A model generated the notes under the pieces. That model was not told the DNA's origin. It made no database searches and saw only the letters and a program-made list of their open reading frames with translations. From positions 1 through 64,000 of the forward strand of contig CAVJKX010000001.1 in NCBI GenBank assembly GCA_963650165.1: 64,000 nucleotides of DNA, in the 5' to 3' direction. Origin of the DNA: F23-B02 sp963650165 (GTDB lineage Bacteria > Bacillota > Clostridia > Oscillospirales > Oscillospiraceae). The translations under genes and the position numbers were made by a program. Positions 23,802-33,245 of the stretch are shown here, piece after piece. Every line of letters starts with the position of its first letter. Within the stretch, counting starts at the first letter, position 1.

Positions 23802-25778
23802 TTACTTTATCATTTCGTTGAACTGGGCTTCATTAATTATATTAATTCCGAGATCCGTGGCTTTTTTCAGCTTGCTGCCGGCATTTTCTCCGGCGAGGAC
23901 ATAGGTGGTTTTCTTTGAGACCGATGATGAGGCCTTGCCGCCGTAGCTTTCGATTATGGCGGCCGCTTCATCGCGCCTGTATCCGCTCAGCTCACCGGTC
24001 AGCACGAAGGTCATACCGGCAAAACGAGTATCCTTCACGGCGTCCGTGCTTTCAAACGACACTCCGGCCTCACGCAGCAGCTTGATCTGATGCTGCGACT
24101 GCGGGAGCGAGAACCATTCGATTATAAAGTCCGCGGTTATCGCGCCTATGTCCGGAACGTTCCTGAGCTCCTCCTGATTTGCCTGCATGAGCTTATCAAG
24201 CGTACCGAAATGCGCAGCCAGCGTTTTGGCCGCCTTCTGCCCCACCTGCCTTATGCCAAAGGCACACAGCAGACGTGCAAGACCGGCGCCTTTGCTTTTT
24301 GCAATGGCGGCAATGAGATTTTCGGCGGACTTTGTTCCCATGCGCTCAAGCGCCGCAACGGACTGCGCATCGAGAGAATACAGCTCCGCCGGACTTCCGA
24401 CAAGACCGCTGCTTATGAGCGACTGGCACACGGAAATGCCGAGCCCTTCGATATCCATCGCCTCACGCGAGGCAAAGTGTGCAAGATTGCGGAGCCTCTG
24501 CGCCGGACACTCGGGGCTTGTGCATCTGAGTGCCGCACCGTCGGGATCACGCACGACCGGTGCGCCGCACTCCGGGCACAGCTCCGGCATTTTAAACGGG
24601 ACGGTACCCTCCGGGCGCTTATCCTTGTTTACCGACAGCACCTCCGGGATTATCTCCCCCGCCTTTTGAACGAGCACGGTATCGCCTATGCGTATATCGA
24701 GCCTGTCTATATTGTCCTGATTGTGAAGCGTTGCGTTGCTGACCGTCGTTCCTGCAAGGCGAACGGGCTCTATGACCGCCTTCGGCGTGAGAACGCCGGT
24801 CCTTCCGACCTGAACGACGATATCCACTACCCTGCTTTCCTTCTTTTCGGGAGGATATTTATACGCAACGGCCCAGCGCGGGAATTTTGCCGTGCTGCCG
24901 AGCATTTTACGCTGCGAAAGAGAGTTGATTTTAATGACCGCACCGTCGATATCATAGGCAAACTCGCCGCGTGAAAGGCCTATCCGCTCTATGTGCTCAC
25001 AGCACTCGTCTATCGAGCCGCACAGCCTGTACGGCACGACGGGAAAGCCCATATGCTTCATGGCATCAAGGGTGTCCGAGTGGGTGTTATACGGCTCACC
25101 GTCGCTGTACTGCATATTAAAGCACACGATATCGAGCTTGCGCGAGGCTGCGACCTTCGGGTCTAATTGGCGTATCGAGCCTGCGGCGGCGTTGCGCGGA
25201 TTTGCAAGCAGTGCTTCGCCGTTAATTTCTCTTTCGGCGTTCAATTCATTGAACACCGCCTTGGACATATATACCTCGCCGCGGACGATAAGATGCGCAG
25301 GTGCGTCAACGATGTGCATCGGCAGGCTTCTGACGGTGCGCAGGTTTTCTGTGACGTCCTCGCCGGTAACACCGTCGCCGCGCGTCGCGCCGCGCACGAA
25401 ATATCCGTTTTCGTATTCCAGGGACATTGACAGCCCGTCGATCTTGGGCTCAACGCAAAACTGCCTGTCATTGCCGAGCGCCTGATCCATGCGCTCACCG
25501 AAGGCGGCGAGCTCGTCAAAGGAAAACACGTCGCTGAGGCTCTCAAGCGGCACCTGATGCTGCACGGGCGTAAACTGCGACAGAGCCTTTCCGCCCACCC
25601 TCTGTGTCGGTGACGTGGGCGTTATGAGCTCGGGATGCTCCTGCTCGAGCTTAATAAGCTTTACCATGAGCATGTCATAGTCATAGTCCGATATTACCGG
25701 CGCATCCTCAACGTAATACAGCCTGTTGTGATATTCTATCTCTTCTCTGAGTTTTTCTATCTCTTTTTTCGCGTCCAT
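23802..25778 (-). CDS. ligA: NAD+-dependent DNA ligase LigA
   Basis: LigA seals nicks in replication and repair using NAD+. The 658-residue protein has the Ia domain, adenylation lysine K112 in VEPKIDGLSM, OB fold, four-cysteine zinc finger (CPECGAPV ... CTSPECPAQ), helix-hairpin-helix repeats and a C-terminal BRCT domain (RFAGMTFVLTGELSGYRRDEA). The frame opens 34 codons earlier, but the family begins at MDAKKEIEKLREEIEYHN. ATG 25778 lies two bases past the stop of yunB. This is an unusual neighbourhood, as ligA more often follows pcrA. Confidence 0.97.
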   Translation of the reverse strand: MDAKKEIEKLREEIEYHNRLYYVEDAPVISDYDYDMLMVKLIKLEQEHPELITPTSPTQRVGGKALSQFTPVQHQVPLESLSDVFSFDELAAFGERMDQALGNDRQFCVEPKIDGLSMSLEYENGYFVRGATRGDGVTGEDVTENLRTVRSLPMHIVDAPAHLIVRGEVYMSKAVFNELNAEREINGEALLANPRNAAAGSIRQLDPKVAASRKLDIVCFNMQYSDGEPYNTHSDTLDAMKHMGFPVVPYRLCGSIDECCEHIERIGLSRGEFAYDIDGAVIKINSLSQRKMLGSTAKFPRWAVAYKYPPEKKESRVVDIVVQVGRTGVLTPKAVIEPVRLAGTTVSNATLHNQDNIDRLDIRIGDTVLVQKAGEIIPEVLSVNKDKRPEGTVPFKMPELCPECGAPVVRDPDGAALRCTSPECPAQRLRNLAHFASREAMDIEGLGISVCQSLISSGLVGSPAELYSLDAQSVAALERMGTKSAENLIAAIAKSKGAGLARLLCAFGIRQVGQKAAKTLAAHFGTLDKLMQANQEELRNVPDIGAITADFIIEWFSLPQSQHQIKLLREAGVSFESTDAVKDTRFAGMTFVLTGELSGYRRDEAAAIIESYGGKASSSVSKKTTYVLAGENAGSKLKKATDLGINIINEAQFNEMIK

Positions 25779-25780
25779 GC

Positions 25781-26446
25781 TCAGCTCTCCATGTTCAAGT
25801 ATGTGTCCGGCACCTTGCCGACGATGACGGTATCTGCGACGATGACCTCTGTTACGGTTTTTGCACTCTCTGTTCCCCACGGGACAAGAATGTCTATATC
25901 AATCGTTACCTCGAGCACCAGCTGATATTTCGCCTGATTTATGCCGCAGGAAACGATCTCGTTTCGAAAATCGACCCTTGATGAGGTCAGCATTATTATC
26001 TGGACATTGACATCGGGGCCTTTGTTCAGCAGAAGATTGATGCCGGTAAGATTGCCCAGCGGTATCCCGACGCTTATCACTCCGTTATCGGTGGATTTGA
26101 TGACGCAGTTAAGTATATCCGAAGACAGTGCGTTTATGTGCGCCATGTCGCTCGTTATGGCGCTTACGTTACCGTCGGCGTCCTTTTCGAGCTTTACGAA
26201 ATAATCAAAGCCGTACACTCCGGACCCGATAACGCTGTTTACAGAGTCGTTCACTGCCTCAGTAACGATATCCGCTGCATCCGATACGGCGATCTGCGCC
26301 GATAAATTTCCCAAAAACCAGCTTATCACCGCGCACAGCGCAAGAACGAGCGGGATAAAAAATCCGAATCCCGCCGGTCTGCGCCGATGACTTCCTCCGT
26401 CACGCTGTCTGTCGTATCTCGGCTTCCGGTGCCGGAGAAAACACAT
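25781..26446 (-). CDS. yunB: Sporulation protein YunB
   Basis: YunB is a SigE-regulon protein required for proper spore formation in Bacillus; its biochemical role is unknown. The 221-residue product has a basic N-terminus, one membrane span (about residues 27-48) and an extracytoplasmic domain with the family features INALSSDILNCVIK, VGIPLGNLTGINLLLNKGPDV and the C-terminal VPWGTESAKTVTEVIVADTVIVGKVPDTYLN. GGGGTGATC precedes the ATG. It is sandwiched between mgl and ligA with almost no gaps on the ligA side. Confidence 0.88.
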   Translation of the reverse strand: MCFLRHRKPRYDRQRDGGSHRRRPAGFGFFIPLVLALCAVISWFLGNLSAQIAVSDAADIVTEAVNDSVNSVIGSGVYGFDYFVKLEKDADGNVSAITSDMAHINALSSDILNCVIKSTDNGVISVGIPLGNLTGINLLLNKGPDVNVQIIMLTSSRVDFRNEIVSCGINQAKYQLVLEVTIDIDILVPWGTESAKTVTEVIVADTVIVGKVPDTYLNMES

Positions 26447-26476
26447 GAGATCACCCCATGCATTATATGCGTTTTA

Positions 26477-27724
26477 TCAGCTCAGCATCTCATTGACGGC
26501 CATCATTATGCCGAGCTTGCCGGATTCATATGTTATACCGCCCTGAACGTACAGAGTGTACGGCTCACGCATCGGGCCGTCAGCGGAGAGCTCAATGGAG
26601 GAGCCCTGAACAAATGCTCCCGCCGCCATTATGACGGGCACATTGTAGCCCGGCATCTGCCACGGCTCGGGCGTTACATACGAGTCGACGGGAGCTCCGG
26701 CCTGAACTCCGCGGCAGAATTTTTTCATATTTTCCTCGTTTTTGAGCGTTACCATCTGAATAATATCGTTTCGCACTTCTTCCTGCGACGGAGACGACTC
26801 AAAGCCTATTTTTTTCATCATAGCCGAGCAGAAGGTCATTGTCTTAACGGCCTGCGCGACAACATGGGGAGCCATGAAAAAGCCCTGGAACAGCAGGCGG
26901 TTGTTGCCGAGTGTAGCGCCGCATTCTCCGCCGATGCCGGGCGTAGTCAGCCGCATGGCCGCATTTTCGACAAGCTCCTTTTTGCCGACGATGTAGCCGC
27001 CGGTAGGAGCAAGACCGCCGCCGGGGTTTTTGATGAGTGAGCCGGCCATCAGGTCAACGCCGTATTCCGTAGGCTCGTGCTCACCGGTAAACTCGCCGTA
27101 GCAGTTGTCGACCATGACTTTAACGCCCGGAGCGCTGCTTTTTACGGCTGCGCATATCTCACCTATCTCCTCGGCCGAGAGCGCTCTGCGGTTATCGTAG
27201 CCCCTTGAGCGCTGGATGAGGACGGCGGCAACGCTTTTGTCCGCAAGCGCGGCCTTTATGCCCTCGATATCCGGCTCGCCGTCTTTGAGATCGACCTGCT
27301 TATAATTTATGCCGTAGAATTTGAGCGAGCCGTGGCAGTCACCCTCTATGCCGATGGCATTTCTCAGCGTATCGTAAGGAAGTCCGGTGACGGAAAGCAG
27401 CGTGTCGCCGGGCTTGAGCATCGCAAAAAGCGCGGCCGACAGTGCATGCGTCCCGTTTACAAAGCCGATGCGCACAAGCGCGGCCTCGGTGCAGAACACC
27501 TGCGCATACACCTTGTCGAGCACTTCCCTGCCAAGATCGTCATAGCCGTAGCCGCTCGTTCCTGCAAAGCAGGAGTCTGACACTTTGTTATCCTGAAATG
27601 CGGTCATGACCTTGCGCATGTTGAGCATCGCAATGCGGTCGATGCGCTCAAACTGCGGCCGTATCTCCTCCTCTGCCTGACGGGCAAGCTCATATACCTC
27701 GGGTTTTATATCATTTACGTTCAT
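26477..27724 (-). CDS. Methionine gamma-lyase family / aluminium-resistance-type PLP protein
   Basis: The 415-residue protein belongs to the Alum_res (YnbB) branch of cystathionine/methionine gamma-lyase-like PLP enzymes. Family features are ERIDRIAMLNMRKVMTAFQ at the start, CFAGTSGYGYDDLGRE, FVNGTHALSAALFAML, VDNCYGEFTGEHEP and the Schiff-base lysine in AGSLIKNPGGG. The real substrate in most bacteria is not settled. It starts one base after murD ends, so it is part of the murD operon. Confidence 0.85.
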   Translation of the reverse strand: MNVNDIKPEVYELARQAEEEIRPQFERIDRIAMLNMRKVMTAFQDNKVSDSCFAGTSGYGYDDLGREVLDKVYAQVFCTEAALVRIGFVNGTHALSAALFAMLKPGDTLLSVTGLPYDTLRNAIGIEGDCHGSLKFYGINYKQVDLKDGEPDIEGIKAALADKSVAAVLIQRSRGYDNRRALSAEEIGEICAAVKSSAPGVKVMVDNCYGEFTGEHEPTEYGVDLMAGSLIKNPGGGLAPTGGYIVGKKELVENAAMRLTTPGIGGECGATLGNNRLLFQGFFMAPHVVAQAVKTMTFCSAMMKKIGFESSPSQEEVRNDIIQMVTLKNEENMKKFCRGVQAGAPVDSYVTPEPWQMPGYNVPVIMAAGAFVQGSSIELSADGPMREPYTLYVQGGITYESGKLGIMMAVNEMLS

Positions 27725-27725
27725 A

Positions 27726-29102
27726 TTAAAGCTCCATAACTATCTGTTTAAAGTATCTGCCGCGCTCCATGAAGTTTTTAAACTTGTCAAAGGCGGCGCA
27801 GGCCGGGGAAAGCAGGACCGTATCGCCCGGCTGTGCGGAATTTGCGGCTGCAAGCACCGCATCCTTGAAGTCATCTGTCTTTTCTATCGGCAGGGAACCG
27901 TCATAATACTTTGAATTTACGACGGCCTCATATATTTTTTCCGTAGTCGCGCCGGTGAGATACAGCCTTTTTACATGCAGGCATATCTCGTCGCCCAGCT
28001 CGTCAAAGGGAATGTGCTTATCATAGCCGCCGGCAATGAGGATGGGCTTTGTTTTAAGCGCGTGCAGGCCCGCTGCTGTGCGCGTTGGGCTCGTGCCGAT
28101 GGAGTCGTTTATAAACGTAACTCCGTCTTTTATCCTCACCTGCTCGAGCCTATGCTCGACGCCCGCAAAGCTCTTGGCAACCGCTATGCAGTTGTCGTCG
28201 TCAACATATCCGTCGGTGGCCGCAAATGCAGCCATGTAATTTTCAAGGTTATGCGTTCCGGGCAGCTTGATTTCGTCCGCCGCCATAACGGCGCGTGCAT
28301 TTCCGCCGTGAACGCGGTAAATGATGCCGTCTGCGCAGTAGACGCCGTTTTCCGGCTTTACGGCGCGGCTGAAATACGATATGTCGGACTTGGCCTTTCC
28401 GGCGTAGTATTCGGAAAATTCGTTTTCGTGATTGAGAACGAGCCGGTCTCCGGCATCCTGGCCCGCAAATATCGCGCTTTTGGCGTCGATATAGTCCTGA
28501 TAGTCCTTGTGCTTATCAAGATGGTTCGGCGAGATATTGGTTATGACGGCAACATTCGGCTTGCAGACCATGCTGTGGAGCTGAAACGAGCTCAGCTCGA
28601 GAACGGCAAAGTCATCCCTGCTCATACCGTCAACATCACACAGGAGCGGCCGCCCTATATTGCCGCCGAGGTGCACCGTGTATCCCTGAGCCTTTAAAAG
28701 CTCGGATATAATGGTCGTCGTGGTCGTTTTGCCGTCGCTGCCGGTCACGGCAAATATTCTGCACGGGCAGAGCTTCATAAAAAGCTCCATCTCGCTTGTG
28801 AGCTCGGCACCGCAGTCCACGGCGGCCCGCAGATGCCCGTCAAAGGGCATAAGGCCGGGCGTGCGGAAAATAAGATCAAAATCAAGATGCTCAAGATAGT
28901 CCTCGCCGAGGCGGAATTTTGCACCGAGCTTTGACAGCGCTTCAAATTCCTCACCAAGCTGCCCGGCGCTGCGCTTATCGCAGGCGGTTACGTCGCAGCC
29001 GGCGGTCAGCAGCTTTTTTATAAGCGGCGTATTGCTCACACCGATGCCGATAACGCCTATGCGCTTATGCCTGATTTTTTCTATATATTCATTCAAGGTC
29101 AT
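27726..29102 (-). CDS. murD: UDP-N-acetylmuramoylalanine-D-glutamate ligase MurD
   Basis: MurD adds D-glutamate to UDP-MurNAc-L-Ala in peptidoglycan synthesis. The 458-residue protein has the N-terminal Rossmann domain (RIGVIGIGVSNTPLI), the ATP loop GSDGKTTTTTII, the Mur-ligase NISPNHLDKH motif, HRLEQV and NDSIGTSPT. GGAGG precedes the ATG. It is separated from the usual dcw cluster and leads the unit murD-mgl-yunB-ligA. Confidence 0.95.
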   Translation of the reverse strand: MTLNEYIEKIRHKRIGVIGIGVSNTPLIKKLLTAGCDVTACDKRSAGQLGEEFEALSKLGAKFRLGEDYLEHLDFDLIFRTPGLMPFDGHLRAAVDCGAELTSEMELFMKLCPCRIFAVTGSDGKTTTTTIISELLKAQGYTVHLGGNIGRPLLCDVDGMSRDDFAVLELSSFQLHSMVCKPNVAVITNISPNHLDKHKDYQDYIDAKSAIFAGQDAGDRLVLNHENEFSEYYAGKAKSDISYFSRAVKPENGVYCADGIIYRVHGGNARAVMAADEIKLPGTHNLENYMAAFAATDGYVDDDNCIAVAKSFAGVEHRLEQVRIKDGVTFINDSIGTSPTRTAAGLHALKTKPILIAGGYDKHIPFDELGDEICLHVKRLYLTGATTEKIYEAVVNSKYYDGSLPIEKTDDFKDAVLAAANSAQPGDTVLLSPACAAFDKFKNFMERGRYFKQIVMEL

Positions 29103-29127
29103 GTTCTAAGCCTCCAGTCAACTTTAT

Positions 29128-29156
29128 ATTATACGGCCTTGAACGGTCAATGACAA
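29128..29156 (-). promoter_or_regulatory. SigA-type promoter of the murD operon
   Basis: On the minus strand, TTGTCA (29156-29151) and a perfect TATAAT (29133-29128) are 17 bp apart, 25 bp before the ATG. It is divergent from the rnpB promoter. Confidence 0.65.
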
Positions 29157-29166
29157 GAAATTTCTA

Positions 29167-29195
29167 TTGACTTAGACGCATATAATGGTTAAAAT
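29167..29195 (+). promoter_or_regulatory. Promoter of rnpB
   Basis: TTGACT (29167-29172) and TAAAAT (29190-29195) are 17 bp apart and would start RNA at about 29202, just where the conserved RNA begins. Confidence 0.6.
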
Positions 29196-29200
29196 ATTTA

Positions 29201-29542
29201 GCTGAGTGAGCCGAACGGCCGCGGGCGCATTCCGAAAGGAAGCGCGTGAGGAAAGTCCGGGCTCCATAGGGCAAGGATAGCGGGTAACGCCCGCCAGGGG
29301 TGACCCTCGGACAAGTGCAACAGAAATATACCGCCGAGAGATCGGTAAGGGTGGAAAAGTGAGGTAAGAGCTCACTCGTCGCATGGAGACATGTTGACGC
29401 TGTAAACTCTATCCGGAGCAACGCCGTGGGAGGACATGTGATCGGCCCGATCGTCCTCGGGAGGCGGCTTGAGCCTGCCGGCAACGGCAGGATTAGATAG
29501 ATGGCCGTTTAAGACAGAACCCGGCTTACAGACTCGCTCATT
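29201..29542 (+). ncRNA. rnpB: RNase P RNA, bacterial class A
   Basis: This is the catalytic RNA that trims tRNA 5' ends. Universally conserved pieces are readable: GAGGAAAGTCCGGGCTCC near 29248, an ACAGAAATATACCGCC-type segment near 29319, GGGTGGAAAAG..GGTAAGAGCTCAC near 29350, the AGATAGATGGCCG stretch near 29495 and ACAGAACCCGGCTTACAG near 29515. The ends TGAGTGAG and CTCGCTCA pair as helix P1. The layout with the standard A-type core fits Clostridia, where the B type is absent. Ends are accurate to a few bases. Confidence 0.97.
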
Positions 29543-29548
29543 TATATA

Positions 29549-29580
29549 AGAAAAACCGCCGTGTCAGGCGGTTTTTCTTT
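29549..29580. terminator. Terminator shared by rnpB and the arsC-like gene
   Basis: AAAAACCGCC (29551-29560) and GGCGGTTTTT (29567-29576) are perfect complements around six bases, with T-runs in both directions. Confidence 0.9.
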
Positions 29581-29911
29581 ATTCCCATTTTGCCCAGACG
29601 TCGGGAGCGCAGCCGACAGTGGCCTGCTTTCCGTTGCGGACAACAGGCGTTTTTATGAGCCATGGGCATTCAAAGAGCTTTTCGAGCTTTGCATCGTCGG
29701 ATGCAAGATACTGCACAAGCGGATAGTCAGCGTCGTCCTTGTTTATCATGGCCTCAAGACCGACGGCATTTTTGACGGAGTTGAGCTCTCCCCTGCTCAT
29801 GCCGAATTTCATTATATCAACAAACTGATATTTGATCCTGCGCTCTTTAAAATAGCGCTCGGCCTTTTTGGTATCAAAGCATTTACTCTTGCCGAAAATT
29901 TGAATATTCAC
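29579..29911 (-). CDS. ArsC/Spx-family thioredoxin-like protein
   Basis: The 110-residue protein has the ArsC-family fold: FGKSKCFDTKKAERYFKERRIKYQFVDI at the start with a single redox cysteine (C11, no CxxC), and the cis-proline region LIKTPVVRNGKQATVG. It lacks the second cysteine of Spx and the arginine set expected of arsenate reductases, so it resembles the YffB/MgsR-like group of unknown substrate. It overlaps the dipeptidase stop by four bases and ends the rpe-recR-rnj unit. Confidence 0.82.
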   Translation of the reverse strand: MNIQIFGKSKCFDTKKAERYFKERRIKYQFVDIMKFGMSRGELNSVKNAVGLEAMINKDDADYPLVQYLASDDAKLEKLFECPWLIKTPVVRNGKQATVGCAPDVWAKWE

Positions 29912-30819
29912 AGTGCTTTCTCCATGATCCTAAGAATATTGTTGCGGAAAATATCCCGTGCGAGCTGCTCGGGGTAATTGTGCCGGAGCAGTGTTTCGTA
30001 TATCCTGCCGAGATCCTGCACTCCGCGTATTCCCCTGGGCGGCTGCTCTATGCCGTCAAGATCGCAGCCGAGAAACACAGCGGCTTCGCCGCCGAGCGAC
30101 AGAAAGTGCTCGATGTGGGCAAAAACGGCGTCTATGTCGCAGCCGAGGCCGAGAAATTCGGGATAGAGATTGATCCCCGCGCCGCCGCCCTGCTTTACGA
30201 GCGCCGTAAACTGCTCGTCGCTGAGATTGCGCGGAACGCTGCGCAGAGCCTTCGAGTTTGAGTGCCCGGCTATCACCGGACGTCTGCTGATCTCGAGCGT
30301 ATCCCAGAAGCCGCGCTCGGATATATGCGACATGTCGAGCATTATACCGAGCTCCTGCGCACGCATTACAAAGCGCCTGCCCTGATCGGTAAGCCCCGTT
30401 CCGCCGTCCATGGCGGCGCCGCACAGGCTGTTATCATGGTTCCACGTCATATGTACAATGCGCACGCCCTGAGCGAAGGCGGCGTCTATATCCGCTATCT
30501 GCTCGGCCCCTTCAATGGAGAGAAGCGCGGCTGTCTTACCCTCGGCCTCGGCGTCAGTTATATCCCGAAAATTCAGACACAGCTTGACTATGTCTGAATT
30601 TTCTTTTATCTGCTCGTGAAAGAATGTGATCGCGGCATCGGCAAATTTAACAGGCTCCGGATCGTTAACGGCGCAGATCGCAAACACCTGACCGGCCGGG
30701 GAATACATCGACAGACGCTCAAGATCGAGATGCATGGAATTTTTCCTGAGCAGCTCGCCGCGCTCCCGCGCATGCGTTGCGGTGTCGCAATGGCAGTCAA
30801 AAAGAGGTATACTCATCAT
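29908..30819 (-). CDS. Membrane-dipeptidase family (M19) metallopeptidase
   Basis: A zinc dipeptidase related to renal dipeptidase; bacterial members cleave dipeptides including those with a D-residue. The 303-residue protein has FDCHCDTA with the first metal ligands, SIEGAEQI with the bridging glutamate, VRIVHMTWNHDN, MLDMSHISERGFWD, VIAGHSNSKAL and LGCDLDGIE. There is no lipoprotein or signal sequence. The start overlaps the end of rnj (ATGATGA), implying coupled translation. Confidence 0.9.
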   Translation of the reverse strand: MMSIPLFDCHCDTATHARERGELLRKNSMHLDLERLSMYSPAGQVFAICAVNDPEPVKFADAAITFFHEQIKENSDIVKLCLNFRDITDAEAEGKTAALLSIEGAEQIADIDAAFAQGVRIVHMTWNHDNSLCGAAMDGGTGLTDQGRRFVMRAQELGIMLDMSHISERGFWDTLEISRRPVIAGHSNSKALRSVPRNLSDEQFTALVKQGGGAGINLYPEFLGLGCDIDAVFAHIEHFLSLGGEAAVFLGCDLDGIEQPPRGIRGVQDLGRIYETLLRHNYPEQLARDIFRNNILRIMEKAL

Positions 30820-32474
30820 ACTTCGGAGATGAGCGGCAGTATCATGGGACTGCGCTTTGTCGTCTTATACAGATAGCCCGAAACGTTGCTCTTTATGCGG
30901 CTTTTTATTGCCGACCAGTCCTTAACTCCGCTTTCCTCGCAGGCTGCAAGCGTTTCCTTCGTTACGCGCTTGAGCTCCTCGAGCATATCCTCGGCTTCCT
31001 TTACATAGACAAAGCCGCGTGTGAGTATCTCGGGATCGGACAGAAGCGCATTGTCCCAGGACGAGAGCGTAACAACGATGACGACCATGCCGTCCTCTGC
31101 GAGCCTGTGTCTGTCGCGCATGACGACGCTGCCGACATCGCCTACGCCCATACCGTCAACCATGACGGCACCGGACTGGACGGCGCCGTTGAGCTTGATG
31201 CTCTTTTTTGAAATTTCGATGACCTTGCCGTTTTCGGCGATAACAACGTTTTTGGGGTCTACGCCCATGAGCTTTCCGAGCTCTGCGTGCTTTACGAGCA
31301 TGCGGTATTCGCCGTGGACGGGTATGAAATACTTGGGACGCACGAGGGCGAGCATCATCTTCTGCTCCTCCTGCGATGCGTGTCCGGAGACGTGAAGCGC
31401 GGTGTTGCGGTCATAGATGACCTCCGCACCCTTGTGGAACAGCTCGTCAATGACCTTGCTTATCATATTCTCGTTGCCGGGAATGGCCGAGGCGGATATT
31501 ATGACTCTGTCGCCGGGGCGGATATTTATCTGCCGGTGCTCGGAAAATGCCATGCGGTAGAGGGCGGACATGGTCTCGCCCTGGGAGCCTGTGGATATGA
31601 TAACGACCTTTTCCTTGGGCAGCTTATTTATCTGCGCAAGATCAACAAGCACGTTTTCAGGGGCATTAAGATAGCCCAGAACGGTTGCGACGCGCAGTAT
31701 ATTCTCCATGCTGCGGCCGGTTATGGCAACCTTGCGCTTATATTTGGCCGCAACGTCGATTATTTGCTGCAATCTGTGGACATTCGAGGCAAAGGTCGTG
31801 ATGATTATGCGCTGATCGCAGTTTTTAAACAGCATGTCAAATGTCTCGCCGACCTTGCGCTCGGAGGCTGACAGGCCGGGCTTTTCGACGTTTGTCGAGT
31901 CGCTCATCAGAGCGAGCACGCCCTCGTTTCCGAGCTGGCCGAAGCGCGGAAGGTCGATGACCTTGCCCTGCACGGGCGTGAGGTCTATCTTGAAGTCGCC
32001 GGTGTGGATGATCGTTCCGATAGGCGTTTTCACCGCAAGCGCAACGGCGTCGGCTATGCTGTGGTTAACGGCTATAAACTCGACGCTGAAGCAGCCGAGC
32101 CGGAAGATATCGCCGGCTTTCTTAGTGAATATCTGCGTATTGTACAGCAGATCGTGCTCCTCGAGCTTGAGCTCTATGAGCGCCGCCGTGAGCGGCGTTG
32201 CGTATATGGGGACGTTCAGCTCGCGTATAACATAGGGTACGGCGCCGATATGATCCTCGTGGCCGTGGGTGATGATAATGCCCCTGACCCTGTCGGCATT
32301 GGCCTTGAGATAAGAAATGTCGGGTATGACGATGTCAATACCGTACATGTCCTCGTCCGGGAAGCCGAGGCCGCAGTCGATAACGATTATATCAGTTCCG
32401 AATTCAATGGCTGTCATGTTCTTGCCGATCTCACCGAGACCGCCGAGAGGTATGATCTTCAGTTTATGTGTCAT
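30816..32474 (-). CDS. rnj: Ribonuclease J
   Basis: RNase J is the metallo-beta-lactamase/beta-CASP nuclease for 5'-to-3' decay and endonucleolytic mRNA processing. The 552-residue protein has GLGEIGKNM, the zinc motif HGHEDHIGA, SDSTNVEKPGLS, the beta-CASP STGSQGE segment, HVSGHASQEE and HGEYRMLVKHAELG. GGAGGT precedes the ATG. It lies downstream of recR with a 153-bp gap that contains a TATAAT without a good -35. Confidence 0.95.
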   Translation of the reverse strand: MTHKLKIIPLGGLGEIGKNMTAIEFGTDIIVIDCGLGFPDEDMYGIDIVIPDISYLKANADRVRGIIITHGHEDHIGAVPYVIRELNVPIYATPLTAALIELKLEEHDLLYNTQIFTKKAGDIFRLGCFSVEFIAVNHSIADAVALAVKTPIGTIIHTGDFKIDLTPVQGKVIDLPRFGQLGNEGVLALMSDSTNVEKPGLSASERKVGETFDMLFKNCDQRIIITTFASNVHRLQQIIDVAAKYKRKVAITGRSMENILRVATVLGYLNAPENVLVDLAQINKLPKEKVVIISTGSQGETMSALYRMAFSEHRQINIRPGDRVIISASAIPGNENMISKVIDELFHKGAEVIYDRNTALHVSGHASQEEQKMMLALVRPKYFIPVHGEYRMLVKHAELGKLMGVDPKNVVIAENGKVIEISKKSIKLNGAVQSGAVMVDGMGVGDVGSVVMRDRHRLAEDGMVVIVVTLSSWDNALLSDPEILTRGFVYVKEAEDMLEELKRVTKETLAACEESGVKDWSAIKSRIKSNVSGYLYKTTKRSPMILPLISEV

Positions 32475-32627
32475 ATATTAACCTCCAATATGAGTGATTA
32501 TTTCCGAAAACGCAAAGTAAAGGGACTCTTGCGGCAGCTGCCCCGATACGCAGTATGCCGTAAAGCTTTCCCCCTCCGATATTCGGTATGTAATATTTTA
32601 TGCTTTACAGGAATTATAACCCGTTTA

Positions 32628-33233
32628 TTACATTTCAATTCGTCCCTCAAGGGCGCGAAGAAGCGTGGCATCATCGGCAAACTCAAGATTTGAGCCGACG
32701 GGGATGCCGTATGCAAGACGTGTTACCTTAACTTCAAAGGGCTTTAAAAGCCTCGAAATGTACATGGCCGTGGCCTCACCCTCCGTGTCAGGATTCGTGG
32801 CCATGATGATCTCCTTTATTTCGCTGTCGTCGGCTGCGACGCGGCGGATAAGCTCGCTTATGCGTATATCGTCCGGCCCCACATGGCTTATCGGCGAAAG
32901 AACGCCGTGCAGGACATGGTACACGCCGTTATACTCACGGCTGCGCTCGATCGACAGCACGTCGCGCGGCTCGGACACTACGCAGACGATGCTCTTGTCG
33001 CGCTTGGTGCTCGCGCATACCGGGCAGACCTCGCCCTCTGTGAGGTTCTGGCATATTTTGCAGCAGCAGACATTCTTCCTTGCTTCAAGGATGGCGTTTG
33101 CAAAGCTTTCTCCCTCGCCGTCGGGCAGCGCAAGGACGTGGAACGCAAGGCGCTGGGCGCTTTTGCGGCCGATGCCGGGGAGAGATGCAAATTTATCTAT
33201 AAGATTTTCGAGCGAAGCAGGGAAAAATGGCAT
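32628..33233 (-). CDS. recR: Recombination protein RecR
   Basis: RecR works with RecO and RecF to load RecA at gaps. The 201-residue protein has the helix-hairpin-helix FASLPGIGRKSAQRLAFH, the four-cysteine zinc site (CCCKICQNLTEGEVCPVC) and a Toprim domain (SIVCVVSEPRDVLSIE ... MATNPDTEGEATAMYI). The usual dnaX-ybaB neighbours are missing; it sits between rpe and rnj. Confidence 0.96.
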   Translation of the reverse strand: MPFFPASLENLIDKFASLPGIGRKSAQRLAFHVLALPDGEGESFANAILEARKNVCCCKICQNLTEGEVCPVCASTKRDKSIVCVVSEPRDVLSIERSREYNGVYHVLHGVLSPISHVGPDDIRISELIRRVAADDSEIKEIIMATNPDTEGEATAMYISRLLKPFEVKVTRLAYGIPVGSNLEFADDATLLRALEGRIEM

Positions 33234-33245
33234 TTAAGGTATCTC

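Noticed and set aside
29164..29484. Short open frames across the RNase P RNA gene
   Set aside because: The conserved RNA elements explain the sequence; the frames have no SD.
32475..32627. Promoter directly before rnj
   Set aside because: A TATAAT occurs near the recR end, but the nearest TTGAAA is only 14 bp away, so I do not call it.
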